This document shows, piece after piece, positions 41,268-51,615 of a stretch of 64,000 bases of DNA. The notes below the pieces were generated by a model. That model did not search any database. It had not been told where the DNA came from and was given only the letters and a program-made list of their open reading frames with translations. Each line of letters opens with the position of its first letter. The stretch's first letter is position 1. Source of the DNA: CAG-238 sp934277695 (lineage in GTDB: Bacteria > Bacillota > Clostridia > Peptostreptococcales > Anaerovoracaceae); NCBI GenBank assembly GCA_934277695.1, contig CAKQVG010000008.1:10202-74201 (forward strand). The letters run 5' to 3'. Position numbers and translations under genes: made by a program.

Positions 41268-42746
41268 TTATAAGATTATGCATATAAAGTAATCTTTGCC
41301 GTCATCACTGATTCTCTGTAAAGATTTTTGCACTTTTCCTCGGATTGCCTCGGGCACGTTGTTTACCTTGCTTTCCATCTGCTCGGTAACCATTTCCTTG
41401 AGTGTTTTTCCGAACAGGTTGGTTTCCCAGATGTCGGTTTCTTCATTTGCAAACTGCTCGGTAAGGTATTCCGCAAGATCAACAGACTGGCTTTCGCTTC
41501 CCACAACCGGAGAAACTTCCGTGGTGATGTCTGTCTTTATTATGTGCAGGCACGGTGCTTTTGCTTTCATTCTTACGCCGTATTTGCTTCCCTGTTTAAA
41601 AACTTCCGGTTTTTCGAGCACCATTTCGGACAGCTTCGGTGCTACGATTCCGTAATCGGCTGTCGCTACTTGATCCAGTGCGCTCTTCAAATTATCGTAG
41701 GCTTTTTTTGCCTTTGCATATTCCTTAAGAAGCATGAAAAGCTGACTGTCGTTTGTAACGCTCGCACCCATGAGCTCTTCAATTACTTTGTAATACAGGC
41801 CTTCGCTCAGGATCGGCTCGAGAACGATAACGCCGTTTCCCATATCTGCCTTGACAATTTTGACATCTTTGATGATTTCTCCGTCCGCAATCTGCCTGCA
41901 TGTATCCATAACCTGCCCGATGCTTGTAAAATCATCCATCCAGCTTCGCACGCTTTTTATCATGGTTTCTTTTATCCGATGATTGTAAGGAAGTGCGTCC
42001 ATATATCCCGGAAGATGAAAGTCCACTTCGCACGCCGGGAATTGATAGATCAGTTTATTAAAAATCTCGTCGAATGTTTCCTTACTCATCCGCTGACAGT
42101 TTGTAAGAATCACGGGCGTGTCGTATTTTGCTTCCAACTCTTCAGCCAGCTGCCTGCTCCTTGCGTTTTGCGGTGTTGCAGAATTTAAAATGATGACGAA
42201 AGGTTTTTCGAGTTCTTTGAGCTGATTTACGGTCTTTTCTTCTGCGTCGATATAATTTTGTCTCGGAATTTCGCCGAAAGATCCGTCTGTTGTTACGACT
42301 GCTCCCACCACCGAATGATCGGCAATCACCTTCTGCGTACCGATTTCCGCAGCCTTGCTGAAAGGAATTTTTTCTTCAAACCAAGGCGTTGCAACCATTC
42401 TTTCCTTTTCTTCTTCCTTGTCGCCCAAAGCTCCCGGTACGAGGTATCCCACGCAGTCCGCAAGTTTGACATTCAGATTCGCCCCGCTCGCCGTGGATAC
42501 CAGCACAGAATCCGGCGGAATGAATTTTGGCTCCGTCGTGGTTATCGTTTTGCCTTCCCCGCTCTGCGGCAATTCGTCCATAATCCTGGTTTTTTCGTAA
42601 GGATTCGTCATGTTCGGAAAAACCATAACGTCCATGAATCTCTTAATAAATGTGGATTTTCCGGTTCTGACGGGGCCCACAACACCGATGTAAATGTCTC
42701 CGTTTGACCGTCTTGCTATATCTTCATATATATTACCCTTTATCAT
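41268..42746 (-). CDS. spoIVA: Stage IV sporulation protein A
   Basis: A 492-residue ATPase that polymerises on the forespore and anchors the spore coat. GVVGPVRTGKSTFIKRF near residue 22 is its P-loop; DCVGYLVPGALG and TTDGSFGEIPRQNY follow, and the C-terminal domain ends in FICIIL. Length and sequence are normal for clostridial SpoIVA. It shows that the organism, or a recent ancestor, forms endospores. CGGAGGGG precedes the ATG, and a sigma-E-like promoter is upstream. Confidence 0.97.
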   Translation of the reverse strand: MIKGNIYEDIARRSNGDIYIGVVGPVRTGKSTFIKRFMDVMVFPNMTNPYEKTRIMDELPQSGEGKTITTTEPKFIPPDSVLVSTASGANLNVKLADCVGYLVPGALGDKEEEKERMVATPWFEEKIPFSKAAEIGTQKVIADHSVVGAVVTTDGSFGEIPRQNYIDAEEKTVNQLKELEKPFVIILNSATPQNARSRQLAEELEAKYDTPVILTNCQRMSKETFDEIFNKLIYQFPACEVDFHLPGYMDALPYNHRIKETMIKSVRSWMDDFTSIGQVMDTCRQIADGEIIKDVKIVKADMGNGVIVLEPILSEGLYYKVIEELMGASVTNDSQLFMLLKEYAKAKKAYDNLKSALDQVATADYGIVAPKLSEMVLEKPEVFKQGSKYGVRMKAKAPCLHIIKTDITTEVSPVVGSESQSVDLAEYLTEQFANEETDIWETNLFGKTLKEMVTEQMESKVNNVPEAIRGKVQKSLQRISDDGKDYFICIIL

Positions 42747-42781
42747 AAAAACCCCTCCGTAAAAGCCTGCTTTTTATAAGA

Positions 42782-42808
42782 AATATATGAGCTTTCGCGA
42801 GGGGTTAT
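42782..42808 (-). promoter_or_regulatory. Candidate sigma-E promoter of spoIVA
   Basis: On the minus strand ATA-N16-CATATATT, close to the sigma-E pattern (ATA, 16-18 bases, CATACANT), placed about 35 bp before the spoIVA start. No sigma-A promoter is seen here. Confidence 0.4.
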
Positions 42809-42814
42809 TACTGT

Positions 42815-44158
42815 TTATTTATTTTTTACTTCACCTTCAAGGCTGAAGGTGTTCGCACCGGTAATCAGCACGTCTACGACCTGCCCGATCATATCCGGAG
42901 TTCCTTTAAAGTTTACAAGTTTAAAGCTTTCCGTCCTCCCTCCGTATGTTTTGGAATTGTTCTTCGATGGTCCGTCTACCAGAACCTTCTCGATGCGTCC
43001 CACATATTCCGCATTTTTTTCTGCGGAAATGCGGTTGATTACATCCACAAGGCGGTTAAATCTTTCGTGCTTGATTTCTTCCGGAATCTGGTTTTCAAAC
43101 TTCTCTGCCGGTGTTCCCTTTCGCACCGAATAGAGGAATGTAAACGCCGAATCATAGCGGACTTCCTCGCACAGCGTGAGGGTCTCTTCAAATTCTTCTT
43201 CCGTTTCGCCCGGGAAGCCTACAATGATATCGGTAGAGATTGCAATATTCGGATCCACTTCCCTGAGTTTTCTGACGATTTCAAGATAATCTTCTCTAGT
43301 ATAATGTCTGTTCATTTCTTTGAGAACCTTGCTGGATCCTGCCTGCACCGGAAGATGAATATAGTGGCAGAGTTTCTCGCATTTTCCGTATGCGGCAATT
43401 AATTTATCGGATATATCCTTCGGGTGGCTCGTCATGAACCGGATTCTTTCGATTCCGGAAACCTCGCTGAGCATGTAAATCAGGTCGGCAAAATCCGTTT
43501 TTTCACCGCTGTCCCTGCTGATTCCTTTGTACGAGTTCACATTCTGACCCAAAAGAGTGATTTCCTTTACGCCATCGCATGCGAGTGCCTGCACTTCTTT
43601 CAGGATATCTTCGGGAACTCTGCTTCTCTCTCTTCCTCTTGTGTACGGAACGATGCAATAGGTACAGAAGTTATTGCATCCATACATTATATTCACAAAT
43701 GCTTTGTGCTTGAATAATCTTTTTGCAGGAAGCCCTTCTACGATATCTCCGCCTTCTTCCCATATTTCAAGCTGCTTGTGTTTTTCTTTGTAAAGATTAT
43801 CGAGAAGTTCCGGCAGCTGGTGGAGGTTGTGCGTTCCGAAGATCACATCCACCCACGGATATTTTGCCTTAATCGTATCGATGATGTGCTGCTGCTGCAT
43901 CATGCAGCCGCACACGCATACCGTAAAATTCTCTCTTTGTTCTGTCTTCCGGCGTTTCAGCTGTCCGAGCGTGCCGAAGAAACGCTTATCCGCATTTTCT
44001 CTGATGCTGCAGGTATTGAAAATCACAATGTTTGCATCCTTTCGTTCCGCAGCCGGCACATATCCTTTCTCAATCAGCATTCCTGCCAGTGTTTCCGAAT
44101 CGTGTTCGTTCATCTGACAGCCGAAAGTAGTTATATGAAATGTTTTTTTGTCTGCCAA
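42815..44158 (-). CDS. miaB: tRNA-2-methylthio-N6-dimethylallyladenosine synthase
   Basis: A 447-residue radical SAM methylthiotransferase acting on i6A37 of tRNA. The N-terminal UPF0004 domain holds FGCQMNEHDSE, NTCSIRENAD and CVCGCMMQQ (second cluster), the radical SAM core has GCNNFCTYCIVPYTRG, and a TRAM domain ends the protein. The start codon is TTG, set by GGAGGTATAAAA upstream. miaA is not in the window. Confidence 0.95.
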   Translation of the reverse strand: MADKKTFHITTFGCQMNEHDSETLAGMLIEKGYVPAAERKDANIVIFNTCSIRENADKRFFGTLGQLKRRKTEQRENFTVCVCGCMMQQQHIIDTIKAKYPWVDVIFGTHNLHQLPELLDNLYKEKHKQLEIWEEGGDIVEGLPAKRLFKHKAFVNIMYGCNNFCTYCIVPYTRGRERSRVPEDILKEVQALACDGVKEITLLGQNVNSYKGISRDSGEKTDFADLIYMLSEVSGIERIRFMTSHPKDISDKLIAAYGKCEKLCHYIHLPVQAGSSKVLKEMNRHYTREDYLEIVRKLREVDPNIAISTDIIVGFPGETEEEFEETLTLCEEVRYDSAFTFLYSVRKGTPAEKFENQIPEEIKHERFNRLVDVINRISAEKNAEYVGRIEKVLVDGPSKNNSKTYGGRTESFKLVNFKGTPDMIGQVVDVLITGANTFSLEGEVKNK

Positions 44159-44185
44159 TTTTATACCTCCAAAGGTCGCTCAAAA

Positions 44186-45196
44186 TTAAATATGCATTTC
44201 ATTCTTTTTCTTGCGGCCCATCAAAATTTCAACTGCTTCCTGTGCGTTTACGCGTCCTTCAATCATATGATAGATGCACTGCGTAATCGGCATTTCCGCA
44301 TCGTATTTTTGTGCAATCATATTGGCAGCTTCTGCCGTCGAGAGACCTTCCACAACCATGCCGATTTCCTGAACGGCTTCCTCTACGGAATGCCCTTCTC
44401 CGATCAGAATTCCGCATCTTCTGTTTCTGGAATGCATACTGGTGCAGGTTACAATCAAGTCTCCGATTCCGGCAAGGCCCGAAAAAGTCTCGGCTCTTGC
44501 TCCCAAAGCAATTCCAAGCCGCGTCATTTCGGTTATTCCGCGGGTCATCATAGCCGCCTTGGCATTGTCTCCGAACTTAAGGCCGTCGGAAATTCCCGCT
44601 CCGAGTGCAATGATATTCTTAAGGGCGCCTCCCAGTTCCACACCGATGAGGTCCTCATTTGTATATACGCGGAAGCGGTCCGTACTGAAAATTTCCTGTA
44701 TTTCCACTGCCAAATCATGGTCTTTTCCGGCTACCACCACTGTCGTAGGCATTCTGCGCGCAACCTCCTCGGCATGGGACGGACCGGACAGTGCTATGTA
44801 CTTACAATCCGGTGAAATTTCTTCTGCCACCTCCGAAAGTCTCAGAAGTGTTCCTTTTTCGATTCCCTTTGCAACATTGACAACCGGGATTTGTGCATCC
44901 GCATATTTCATTGCTTCCGCAAAGACTCCGCGGAATTTCTGTGCAGGCACGGCAAAAAGCAGCAGATCCCTGCCGCTTACCGCATCTTCCAGATTATCGG
45001 TAAACAGGAGTTTCTCCGGCAGAACCACTCCCGGAAGATAGTGCGAATTGCTATGTTCCTTTGACATTTCTTCAATTTGCTCTCTTCTCCTTGCCCACAT
45101 TGTTACCGTGTGCCCTCTTCCCGAAAGCGTCATTGCAAGTGCCGTACCGAAGCTTCCCGCTCCGATTACCGCGATTCTTTTATTTTCATGACTCAT
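44186..45196 (-). CDS. gpsA: NAD(P)-dependent glycerol-3-phosphate dehydrogenase
   Basis: A 336-residue enzyme that makes sn-glycerol-3-phosphate for phospholipids. IAVIGAGSFGTALAMTL is the dinucleotide-binding start, SGPSHAEEVARRMPTTVV and GALKNIIALGAGISDGL (catalytic Lys) follow. The ATG overlaps the plsY stop by 4 bp, linking supply of glycerol-3-phosphate to its acylation. Confidence 0.96.
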   Translation of the reverse strand: MSHENKRIAVIGAGSFGTALAMTLSGRGHTVTMWARRREQIEEMSKEHSNSHYLPGVVLPEKLLFTDNLEDAVSGRDLLLFAVPAQKFRGVFAEAMKYADAQIPVVNVAKGIEKGTLLRLSEVAEEISPDCKYIALSGPSHAEEVARRMPTTVVVAGKDHDLAVEIQEIFSTDRFRVYTNEDLIGVELGGALKNIIALGAGISDGLKFGDNAKAAMMTRGITEMTRLGIALGARAETFSGLAGIGDLIVTCTSMHSRNRRCGILIGEGHSVEEAVQEIGMVVEGLSTAEAANMIAQKYDAEMPITQCIYHMIEGRVNAQEAVEILMGRKKKNEMHI

Positions 45197-45810
45197 TTTG
45201 TCTGCTCATCCTCCCGGTTCTTCGATTTAAAAATCCCCATCGGCGGTTCTTCGCCCTTGAAAAGTCTGACGATGTTTGCACGGTGTTTAATAAGAACAAT
45301 TGCCGCCATGATACATCCGACAATGATAAAATCCTTTTCCATGAACCAACAGGCCACAGGAAAGGTCGCAGCACCGAGCAGGGAACCGACAGACATTCTT
45401 TTGCTGATCAAAAGTCCGCATGCGACAATTGCAAGGGCCGTCAGGGCAAGGAGCCAATTGACGGACAAAATCGCTCCGAAAGCGGTCGCAACACCTTTGC
45501 CGCCCTTAAAACGGTAAAGACATGGCCAGATGTGCCCGCAAAACACGGCGAGTGCACACCAGATTCCGGTCTCATATCCGAGCATCATCCCGAATTTTAC
45601 CGCAACAACGCCTTTCAAAATGTCAACGACAAGGGTAATGACTGCCGCCTTTTTTCCGAGTACACGAAGCGCGTTCGTGGTTCCGGCATTGCCGCTGCCC
45701 TCTTTCTTTATGTCGATCCCGTTGATTTTCCCCAATATGATTGCCGGGGAAATATTCCCGATTAAATATGCGGACAGAATCGTTATTATATCGTAAAAAT
45801 CAAACTGCAT
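45193..45810 (-). CDS. plsY: Glycerol-3-phosphate acyltransferase PlsY
   Basis: A 205-residue membrane enzyme that moves acyl groups from acyl-phosphate (made by PlsX) to glycerol-3-phosphate. Five to six helices; conserved loops are GSGNAGTTNALRVLG (motif 1), RFKGGKGVATAFG (motif 2) and the C-terminal VLIKHRANIVRLFKGEE (motif 3). Sits between der and gpsA with almost no spacing. Confidence 0.96.
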   Translation of the reverse strand: MQFDFYDIITILSAYLIGNISPAIILGKINGIDIKKEGSGNAGTTNALRVLGKKAAVITLVVDILKGVVAVKFGMMLGYETGIWCALAVFCGHIWPCLYRFKGGKGVATAFGAILSVNWLLALTALAIVACGLLISKRMSVGSLLGAATFPVACWFMEKDFIIVGCIMAAIVLIKHRANIVRLFKGEEPPMGIFKSKNREDEQTK

Positions 45811-45811
45811 C

Positions 45812-47137
45812 CTATTCTACCTTCTCGCCTTTTTCTCTGAATACAAATTTTATGGATGTTCCCTCAAATCCGAAGCCGTCCCGGATTCTGTTCTCAAGAT
45901 ATCTTGCGTATGAGAAGTGCATCAGATCCCGCTTGTTGATTTGGAAACTGAACAGCGGTGGTTTTACTCCCACCTGCGTCACATAGTATATCTTGAGTCT
46001 GTGTCCCTTGTCCGAAGGCGGCTGTTTCATCATGATTGCATCCTGAATAAGGCTGTTCAGCTGTCCCGTAGGCACTCTGAGTGCTCTCTTTTCTGAGACG
46101 TATTCGGCCATCTCGATGACCTGATTCACCCTCTGCTTGTCCTTTACGGATATGAACACGGACGGCGCGTACGACATAAACTGCATATCAGCTTCAAGCA
46201 GACGCCTGAAATCGCGCATCGTGTTGGTTTCTTTTTCAATCAAATCCCACTTATTCACCACAATAACGATTCCCTTGCCTGCTTCATGTGCGACACCGGC
46301 TATCTTCTTATCCTGGTCGGTAAGTCCTTCGGACGCGTCTATCATCAGAAGGCACACATCGCACCTTTCAATCGCGGCAACCGCACGAATTACGCTGTAT
46401 CTTTCGATATCCTCGTTTACCTTTGATTTTCTGCGGATTCCCGCCGTATCAATCAGGATATATTTTTTTCCGTCTTTTTCGAACGGAGTATCGATGGAGT
46501 CTCTCGTGGTTCCCGCTATCGGTGAAACGATTACTCTCTTCTCACCAAGCAGGCAGTTGATGAGCGAAGATTTTCCAACATTCGGTTTTCCGATTACGGC
46601 AATTTTCGTTACTTCTTCGTCATCCTCGTATGCTTCGTCCGGAAAACTCTCCACGATTTCGTCAAGAACATCACCGAAGTTGAGCATGTTCGCTGCGGAA
46701 ATCGGAATCGGTTCTCCGAGTCCGAGCTCGTAAAAGTCATAGAAATCGTCCGGCAGATTCCACGGCGCGTCAATCTTGTTTACAACCAGGATTACACGCT
46801 TTCCCGTTCTCATAAGCATGGAAGCAACTTCGCGGTCCGCATGCGTAAGTCCGTCTTTTCCGTCCGTGATAAAAAGGATTACATCTGCCATATCCATTGC
46901 AATCTGCGCCTGTTCACGCATCTGCGACAGAATAACGTCCGCACTTGACGGCTCGATTCCTCCGGTGTCAATAAGTGCAAACTGCACTCCGTTCCATTCG
47001 GCCTCAGCGTAAATTCGGTCTCTGGTTACGCCCGGAGTGTCTTCAACGATTGACACTCTTCTTCCTACAATTTTATTAAAAAAAGTTGATTTTCCAACGT
47101 TTGGCCGCCCTACAACGGCAACAATGGGTTTACTCAT
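45812..47137 (-). CDS. der: Ribosome biogenesis GTPase Der (EngA)
   Basis: A 441-residue protein with two tandem GTPase domains and a C-terminal KH-like domain. G1 motifs are GRPNVGKSTFFN (residue about 9) and GKPNVGKSSLIN (residue about 185); G4 motifs are NKID and NKWD. It acts in 50S assembly. It overlaps the ftsY end by 8 bp and is followed by plsY after 1 bp. Confidence 0.97.
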   Translation of the reverse strand: MSKPIVAVVGRPNVGKSTFFNKIVGRRVSIVEDTPGVTRDRIYAEAEWNGVQFALIDTGGIEPSSADVILSQMREQAQIAMDMADVILFITDGKDGLTHADREVASMLMRTGKRVILVVNKIDAPWNLPDDFYDFYELGLGEPIPISAANMLNFGDVLDEIVESFPDEAYEDDEEVTKIAVIGKPNVGKSSLINCLLGEKRVIVSPIAGTTRDSIDTPFEKDGKKYILIDTAGIRRKSKVNEDIERYSVIRAVAAIERCDVCLLMIDASEGLTDQDKKIAGVAHEAGKGIVIVVNKWDLIEKETNTMRDFRRLLEADMQFMSYAPSVFISVKDKQRVNQVIEMAEYVSEKRALRVPTGQLNSLIQDAIMMKQPPSDKGHRLKIYYVTQVGVKPPLFSFQINKRDLMHFSYARYLENRIRDGFGFEGTSIKFVFREKGEKVE

Positions 47138-48029
47138 CGAAAATACCTCCTATAAAACGTTCGGCATCGAATTCTTCCAAATCTTCAATCCCTTCGCCTA
47201 CACCGATAAATTTAATCGGCATATCGTATTCCTCGGCGATTGTGATTGCGATTCCGCCTTTGGCCGTTCCGTCAAGCTTGGTGAGGATGATTCCCGTAAT
47301 ATCCGCCACCTGACCAAACTCCTGCGCCTGAGAAACCGCATTCTTACCCGTCGTAGCGTCGAGCACAAGCAAAGTTTCTCTGTGAGCCTCCGGATATTCT
47401 CTGTCGATTACTTTGTTCATTTTTTCGAGCTCATTCATCAGATTTTTCTTGTTCTGCAGTCTGCCCGCGGTGTCGCAGATAAGAACATCCATGTTCTTGG
47501 CTTTTGCCGACTGGATTGCATCAAAGATTACTGCTGAAGGATCTGCACCTTCCTGATGACGGATTACATTGATGCCGTTTCTTTCTCCCCACACGGAAAG
47601 CTGCTCTGCCGCGGCAGCTCTGAATGTATCTGCTGCACAGAGCATAACTTTTTTGCCTTGTTTCTTGCATCTGTGTGCAAGCTTACCTATGCTTGTAGTC
47701 TTGCCGCCGCCGTTAATTCCTATCATAAGAATCACCAAAGGACTTTCGTCGCACAATTTCTGTGCGTCGCCCTTGTCGACCATCTGGGTCATGATCTTCT
47801 GAAGTCCTTTTTTAACATTCTCGGGGCTGGAAACATACTCATCTTTTACATAGGCTCTGAGCTTTTCCATGATTTTCATGGTTGTATCCATGCCGATGTC
47901 CGAAGTGATGAGGACTTCTTCAAGTTCATCCATAAGTTCCTCGTCAACGGTCCCCCGTGCCATTATGACATCGCTGATTTTTTCCGAAAGCCTTCCGAAG
48001 AAGGATTTTTTTTCTTTGAATAGTGACAT
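47130..48029 (-). CDS. ftsY: Signal recognition particle receptor FtsY
   Basis: A 299-residue GTPase that docks SRP-ribosome complexes at the membrane. The acidic A domain is nearly absent; the protein starts with the N domain (FFGRLSEKISDVIMARGTV), then GINGGGKTTSIGKL (G1), DTFRAAAAEQL, DTAGRLQNKKNLM and TKLDGTAKGG. The start at 48029 follows AGAGAGG; an upstream frame of 18 codons is not supported. Placed between smc and der. Confidence 0.96.
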   Translation of the reverse strand: MSLFKEKKSFFGRLSEKISDVIMARGTVDEELMDELEEVLITSDIGMDTTMKIMEKLRAYVKDEYVSSPENVKKGLQKIMTQMVDKGDAQKLCDESPLVILMIGINGGGKTTSIGKLAHRCKKQGKKVMLCAADTFRAAAAEQLSVWGERNGINVIRHQEGADPSAVIFDAIQSAKAKNMDVLICDTAGRLQNKKNLMNELEKMNKVIDREYPEAHRETLLVLDATTGKNAVSQAQEFGQVADITGIILTKLDGTAKGGIAITIAEEYDMPIKFIGVGEGIEDLEEFDAERFIGGIFDE

Positions 48030-48066
48030 TTTTTCCTCTCTTTTTTCCTTTAACTGTATGCCTTCG

Positions 48067-51000
48067 CTAAATATCAAAGTCATCTCCCAATCTCAGTGAG
48101 AGTACTTTTGAAATTCCCTGTTCCGGCATGGTTACGCCGTAAAGCACATCCGCGTGCTCCATGGTTGCCTTTTGGTGTGTTACAATTGCAAACTGAATAC
48201 CGTCGAATCTTCTCAGATATCTTGCGAATCGATCGATATTATTATCGTCAAGTGCTGCTTCAACCTCGTCCAAAATGCAGAACGGTGTCGGCTTTGTCTT
48301 CAGAACAGCAAACATAAGCGCGATTGCGGTCATCGTCTTCTCACCACCGGACATCAGGTTGATGTTCTGCAGTTTCTTGCCCGGCGGCTGTGCGATGATT
48401 TCTATGCCCGACTCGAGCGGATTATCCTCGTTATCGAGCGTCAGTTCCGCGTGTCCGCCGCCGAAGAGTTCCTTAAAGATTTCTTCAAAGTTTACAACCA
48501 CCTGATCAAAGTTCTCCTTGAACTTGGTCTTAATTGTCTTATCCATATCACTGATAATAGACTGAAGTTCCTGCATGGCTTCAAGGATATCGCTTCTCTG
48601 CTCCGTAAGGAATTCATATCTTGTGCTTATCTGTTCGTATTCCTTGATTGCACCGATATTGACATCGCCTAGTTCCTTCATTCTATTTTTGATTTCCCGG
48701 CTTTCTCTCGTTGCCGTTGAAAGGACAAAATCGTCCTTCTTCATCGAAACCGCCTGTGCATACGAAATTTCAAACTCTTCCCAAAGTTTTTCCTTCCATG
48801 TGTCCATTTGCGTTTCGTTCTTGGCTAATTTGATTTCAATCTGGTACTTTCTGTCCTGATAAGAATTCAATTTATCACCGATTTCGGTAAATTCCGTGGT
48901 ACGCTCTCCCAGAGCGGATGAGAGCTGTGCCTTTTCGGATGCTATTTCTGCAATGTATTCTTCCAGTCTCGTCTTTTCTTCCAGTTTGCTGCGGTAATTG
49001 TCTTCGGAATTTTCACTTCCGAATAAAATTTCGGATTTTTCTTTTTCAAGTGCCTCCAGGCTCATCTGTTTAGCCTCAATCTGCGCTTGAATCTCATCGA
49101 CGGACGCTCCGACGCGTTCGAGCATGCGTCCTGCCGCCTCGAATTTGCTGTCACATTCCGTCCTTGCAATTCTTGCCTTCGTTATCTCTTCTCCGGCATC
49201 TTGCGTTTGAAGCTTTATTTCCTCAAAAGATTCCATCAGTTTGATGGTTTCTTCATCCAGTCGTTTTATCTCCGCATCTGCTTCATCTGCTTCTCTGCGA
49301 AGCGTTGCTTCGGTTTGTGCAAGATTTACAAAGTCGTTTTCGATGCTTTCGAGTTCACGCTCTTTTTTTGCATTGTTTTCCTTTGTGTCCTTATAATTGT
49401 CCTCAAGAGCTTTTAATCTTGTCTCTGATTCAAATACCAAAAGTTCAAGCTTTCTGGCCTTCTCCTCCGAATCGGCGCAATTCTTAAGTAAGGCATCCGT
49501 TTCTGCCTTGAGGCTTTCGAGCTTGTCCTTATTCTCGTTATATGTACGGGTAAGGCGCTTTATTTCGCTTTCCAGTGTGCTTATCTCCGTCTTGCGGGCA
49601 AGCAGATTGGCGGTCGCATTTTTGTATTTTCCGCCTGTAATCGCACCGCTGGCATTGATAATTTCGCCGTCCGGTGTTACAAATCGGATTCCGCCTCCGG
49701 CAGTCTTTGAAAGCTTAACTGCCGTATCCATATTGTCGACAACTGCCACGCGGCCGAGCAAATACCTGAATACTCCGTCGTATGCCTTGTCATATTCAAT
49801 CAAATCACAGGCCAGTCCCCTGAAGCCGGCATCCTGTCGTACCGATTGCGGTACATTTGCGGGATTTCCGTGAATGCTTTCCAGCGGCAGGAAGGTAAGT
49901 CGCCCCGCCTTATTAGCCTTCAGCTCGTTGATTGCTTTCTTTGCATCGGCATCTTTGCTGCAGACAATGTTCTGCATTCCCGCACCCAGAGCGGTTTCCA
50001 CTGCAACTTCCATGCCGGAAGGCACCCGCATCAAATCTGCAACCACACCTTTAATTCCCGGTATGCCTGCTTTCATAAGAAATCTTACCGCACCGTTATA
50101 TCCCTCATAGTTATGTTCCATCTCTTCAATGGTTTTCTTTCGGGTGTTTGCCTGTCCGGCGCGTATTCTAAGATCTTCGTTTTCCTTTGAAAGCGAATTG
50201 ATCTCATCGTTCAGTTTGGCAATATCGCTGCGTGTTTTGGAAATCTCCCCGCGAGTATTTGCAAGACCTGCTGCCGCCTCTTCTTTTTCTTTAGCTGCAG
50301 CGGTTTTATCAGTTTCATAATTTGCAATGTTCTGTTTGATTGCCTCGCCGTCGCTTAAGATCTGCTCCTTGCGCTTCTCAAGAGACTGATGGTAGCTCTG
50401 CAGGCTTCTGGCCTCGGAACGGCGTGAAGATGCCGTGCTGTGAAGATCCATCATGCGGTTCTTCGCTGTGTCGATTTCATCCGAAATTTCCAAGGATTTC
50501 TTTGTAATTTCGTTATATGCCTCAATCTTCTCACGAAGTTTTTCTTCTTCGATTTCCAGGCTTTTTCTTATCTCGTCTCTGCTTTCTTCGAGTTCTTTTC
50601 GATTGTTAAGCTCTCTGATGAGTTTTTCGTCGAGTTCCTGCTTTTCATCCGAAAGGCGTTCGGTATCTCTCTCGATTGTGCTCAATCTTTCCTTATCAAG
50701 CTGACTCTTGTTCGAAAGAGCATTGATTTCCTCAACCTTGTTTAAAAGTTTGTCACGCGCCTCGTTTCCCAGTTCTTCCAGTCTGTCGTTCTTCGCCCTG
50801 CTTTCGGCAAGTTCTTCATTTAGGCGGACTTTTTTGGCTGACAGTTCCTCGATGTCTGCGGCTATCGTCATTACATCATCCTTAAGAGTTTCCGTAGCAA
50901 GATCCAGTTTTTCTATATTCTTTAGAGTAATATTGATTTCAAGTTCTTTATATTTCTCTCTGAGTTCAAGATATTCCTTTGCCTTAATACTGTCCTCTCT

Positions 51001-51615
51001 GAGTCCGTCGATTCGCCCTTCGATTTCTCCGACGATGTCGTTGACTCTCTCCAGATTGGCATTGGTGTTCTGCAGCTTGCGCTCCGCTTCGGCCTTCTTG
51101 CTTTTGTACATTACAACGCCGGCAGCCTCTTCGAAGATTTCGCGTCTGCTTTCCGGTTTGTTGCTTACAATATCGGCAATCTTGCCCTGTCCGATAATGG
51201 AGTATCCGTCAACACCGATTCCGGTGTCCATAATGAGTTCCTTTATGTCACGCAGTCTGCACTGATTGTTGTTAATCAGGTATTCACTTTCTCCTGAACG
51301 GTACATTCTTCTGGTAATCGCAACTTCGCTGTAGTCGATTGGCAGAATTCCTGTGGAGTTATCAATTACAAGCGTTACCTCTGCCATTCCGCGCGATTTT
51401 CTGCTCGCGGTTCCTGCAAAAATAACTTCTTCCATCTTTCCGCCTCTGAGCATCTTGGGGCTTTGCTCCCCGAGAACCCAGCGGATTGCATCACTGATAT
51501 TACTCTTTCCGCTTCCGTTCGGTCCTACGATACAAGTAACCCCTTCGTGAAATTCAATTACCACCGGTTCAGCAAAGGACTTAAATCCGTGCATTTCTAT
51601 TCTTTTAAAGTACAT
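48067..51615 (-). CDS. smc: Chromosome segregation protein SMC
   Basis: An 1182-residue condensin ATPase. Walker A GPNGSGKSNI at residues 31-40, Q-loop area with LRGGKMEEVIFAGT, long coiled coils on both sides of a hinge (about 520-640, with GIPGIKGVVADL), and the C-terminal head with MSGGEKTMTAIALMFA and Walker B CILDEVEAALDD. The start at MYFKRIEMHGFKSF follows GAGAGGAG and overlaps rnc by 11 bp. ScpA and ScpB partners are not in the window. Confidence 0.97.
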   Translation of the reverse strand: MYFKRIEMHGFKSFAEPVVIEFHEGVTCIVGPNGSGKSNISDAIRWVLGEQSPKMLRGGKMEEVIFAGTASRKSRGMAEVTLVIDNSTGILPIDYSEVAITRRMYRSGESEYLINNNQCRLRDIKELIMDTGIGVDGYSIIGQGKIADIVSNKPESRREIFEEAAGVVMYKSKKAEAERKLQNTNANLERVNDIVGEIEGRIDGLREDSIKAKEYLELREKYKELEINITLKNIEKLDLATETLKDDVMTIAADIEELSAKKVRLNEELAESRAKNDRLEELGNEARDKLLNKVEEINALSNKSQLDKERLSTIERDTERLSDEKQELDEKLIRELNNRKELEESRDEIRKSLEIEEEKLREKIEAYNEITKKSLEISDEIDTAKNRMMDLHSTASSRRSEARSLQSYHQSLEKRKEQILSDGEAIKQNIANYETDKTAAAKEKEEAAAGLANTRGEISKTRSDIAKLNDEINSLSKENEDLRIRAGQANTRKKTIEEMEHNYEGYNGAVRFLMKAGIPGIKGVVADLMRVPSGMEVAVETALGAGMQNIVCSKDADAKKAINELKANKAGRLTFLPLESIHGNPANVPQSVRQDAGFRGLACDLIEYDKAYDGVFRYLLGRVAVVDNMDTAVKLSKTAGGGIRFVTPDGEIINASGAITGGKYKNATANLLARKTEISTLESEIKRLTRTYNENKDKLESLKAETDALLKNCADSEEKARKLELLVFESETRLKALEDNYKDTKENNAKKERELESIENDFVNLAQTEATLRREADEADAEIKRLDEETIKLMESFEEIKLQTQDAGEEITKARIARTECDSKFEAAGRMLERVGASVDEIQAQIEAKQMSLEALEKEKSEILFGSENSEDNYRSKLEEKTRLEEYIAEIASEKAQLSSALGERTTEFTEIGDKLNSYQDRKYQIEIKLAKNETQMDTWKEKLWEEFEISYAQAVSMKKDDFVLSTATRESREIKNRMKELGDVNIGAIKEYEQISTRYEFLTEQRSDILEAMQELQSIISDMDKTIKTKFKENFDQVVVNFEEIFKELFGGGHAELTLDNEDNPLESGIEIIAQPPGKKLQNINLMSGGEKTMTAIALMFAVLKTKPTPFCILDEVEAALDDNNIDRFARYLRRFDGIQFAIVTHQKATMEHADVLYGVTMPEQGISKVLSLRLGDDFDI

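Noticed and set aside
42755..42806. AACCCCTC/GAGGGGTT inverted repeat as a terminator after miaB
   Set aside because: The loop is over 30 bases and there is no T run; one arm contains the spoIVA ribosome site.
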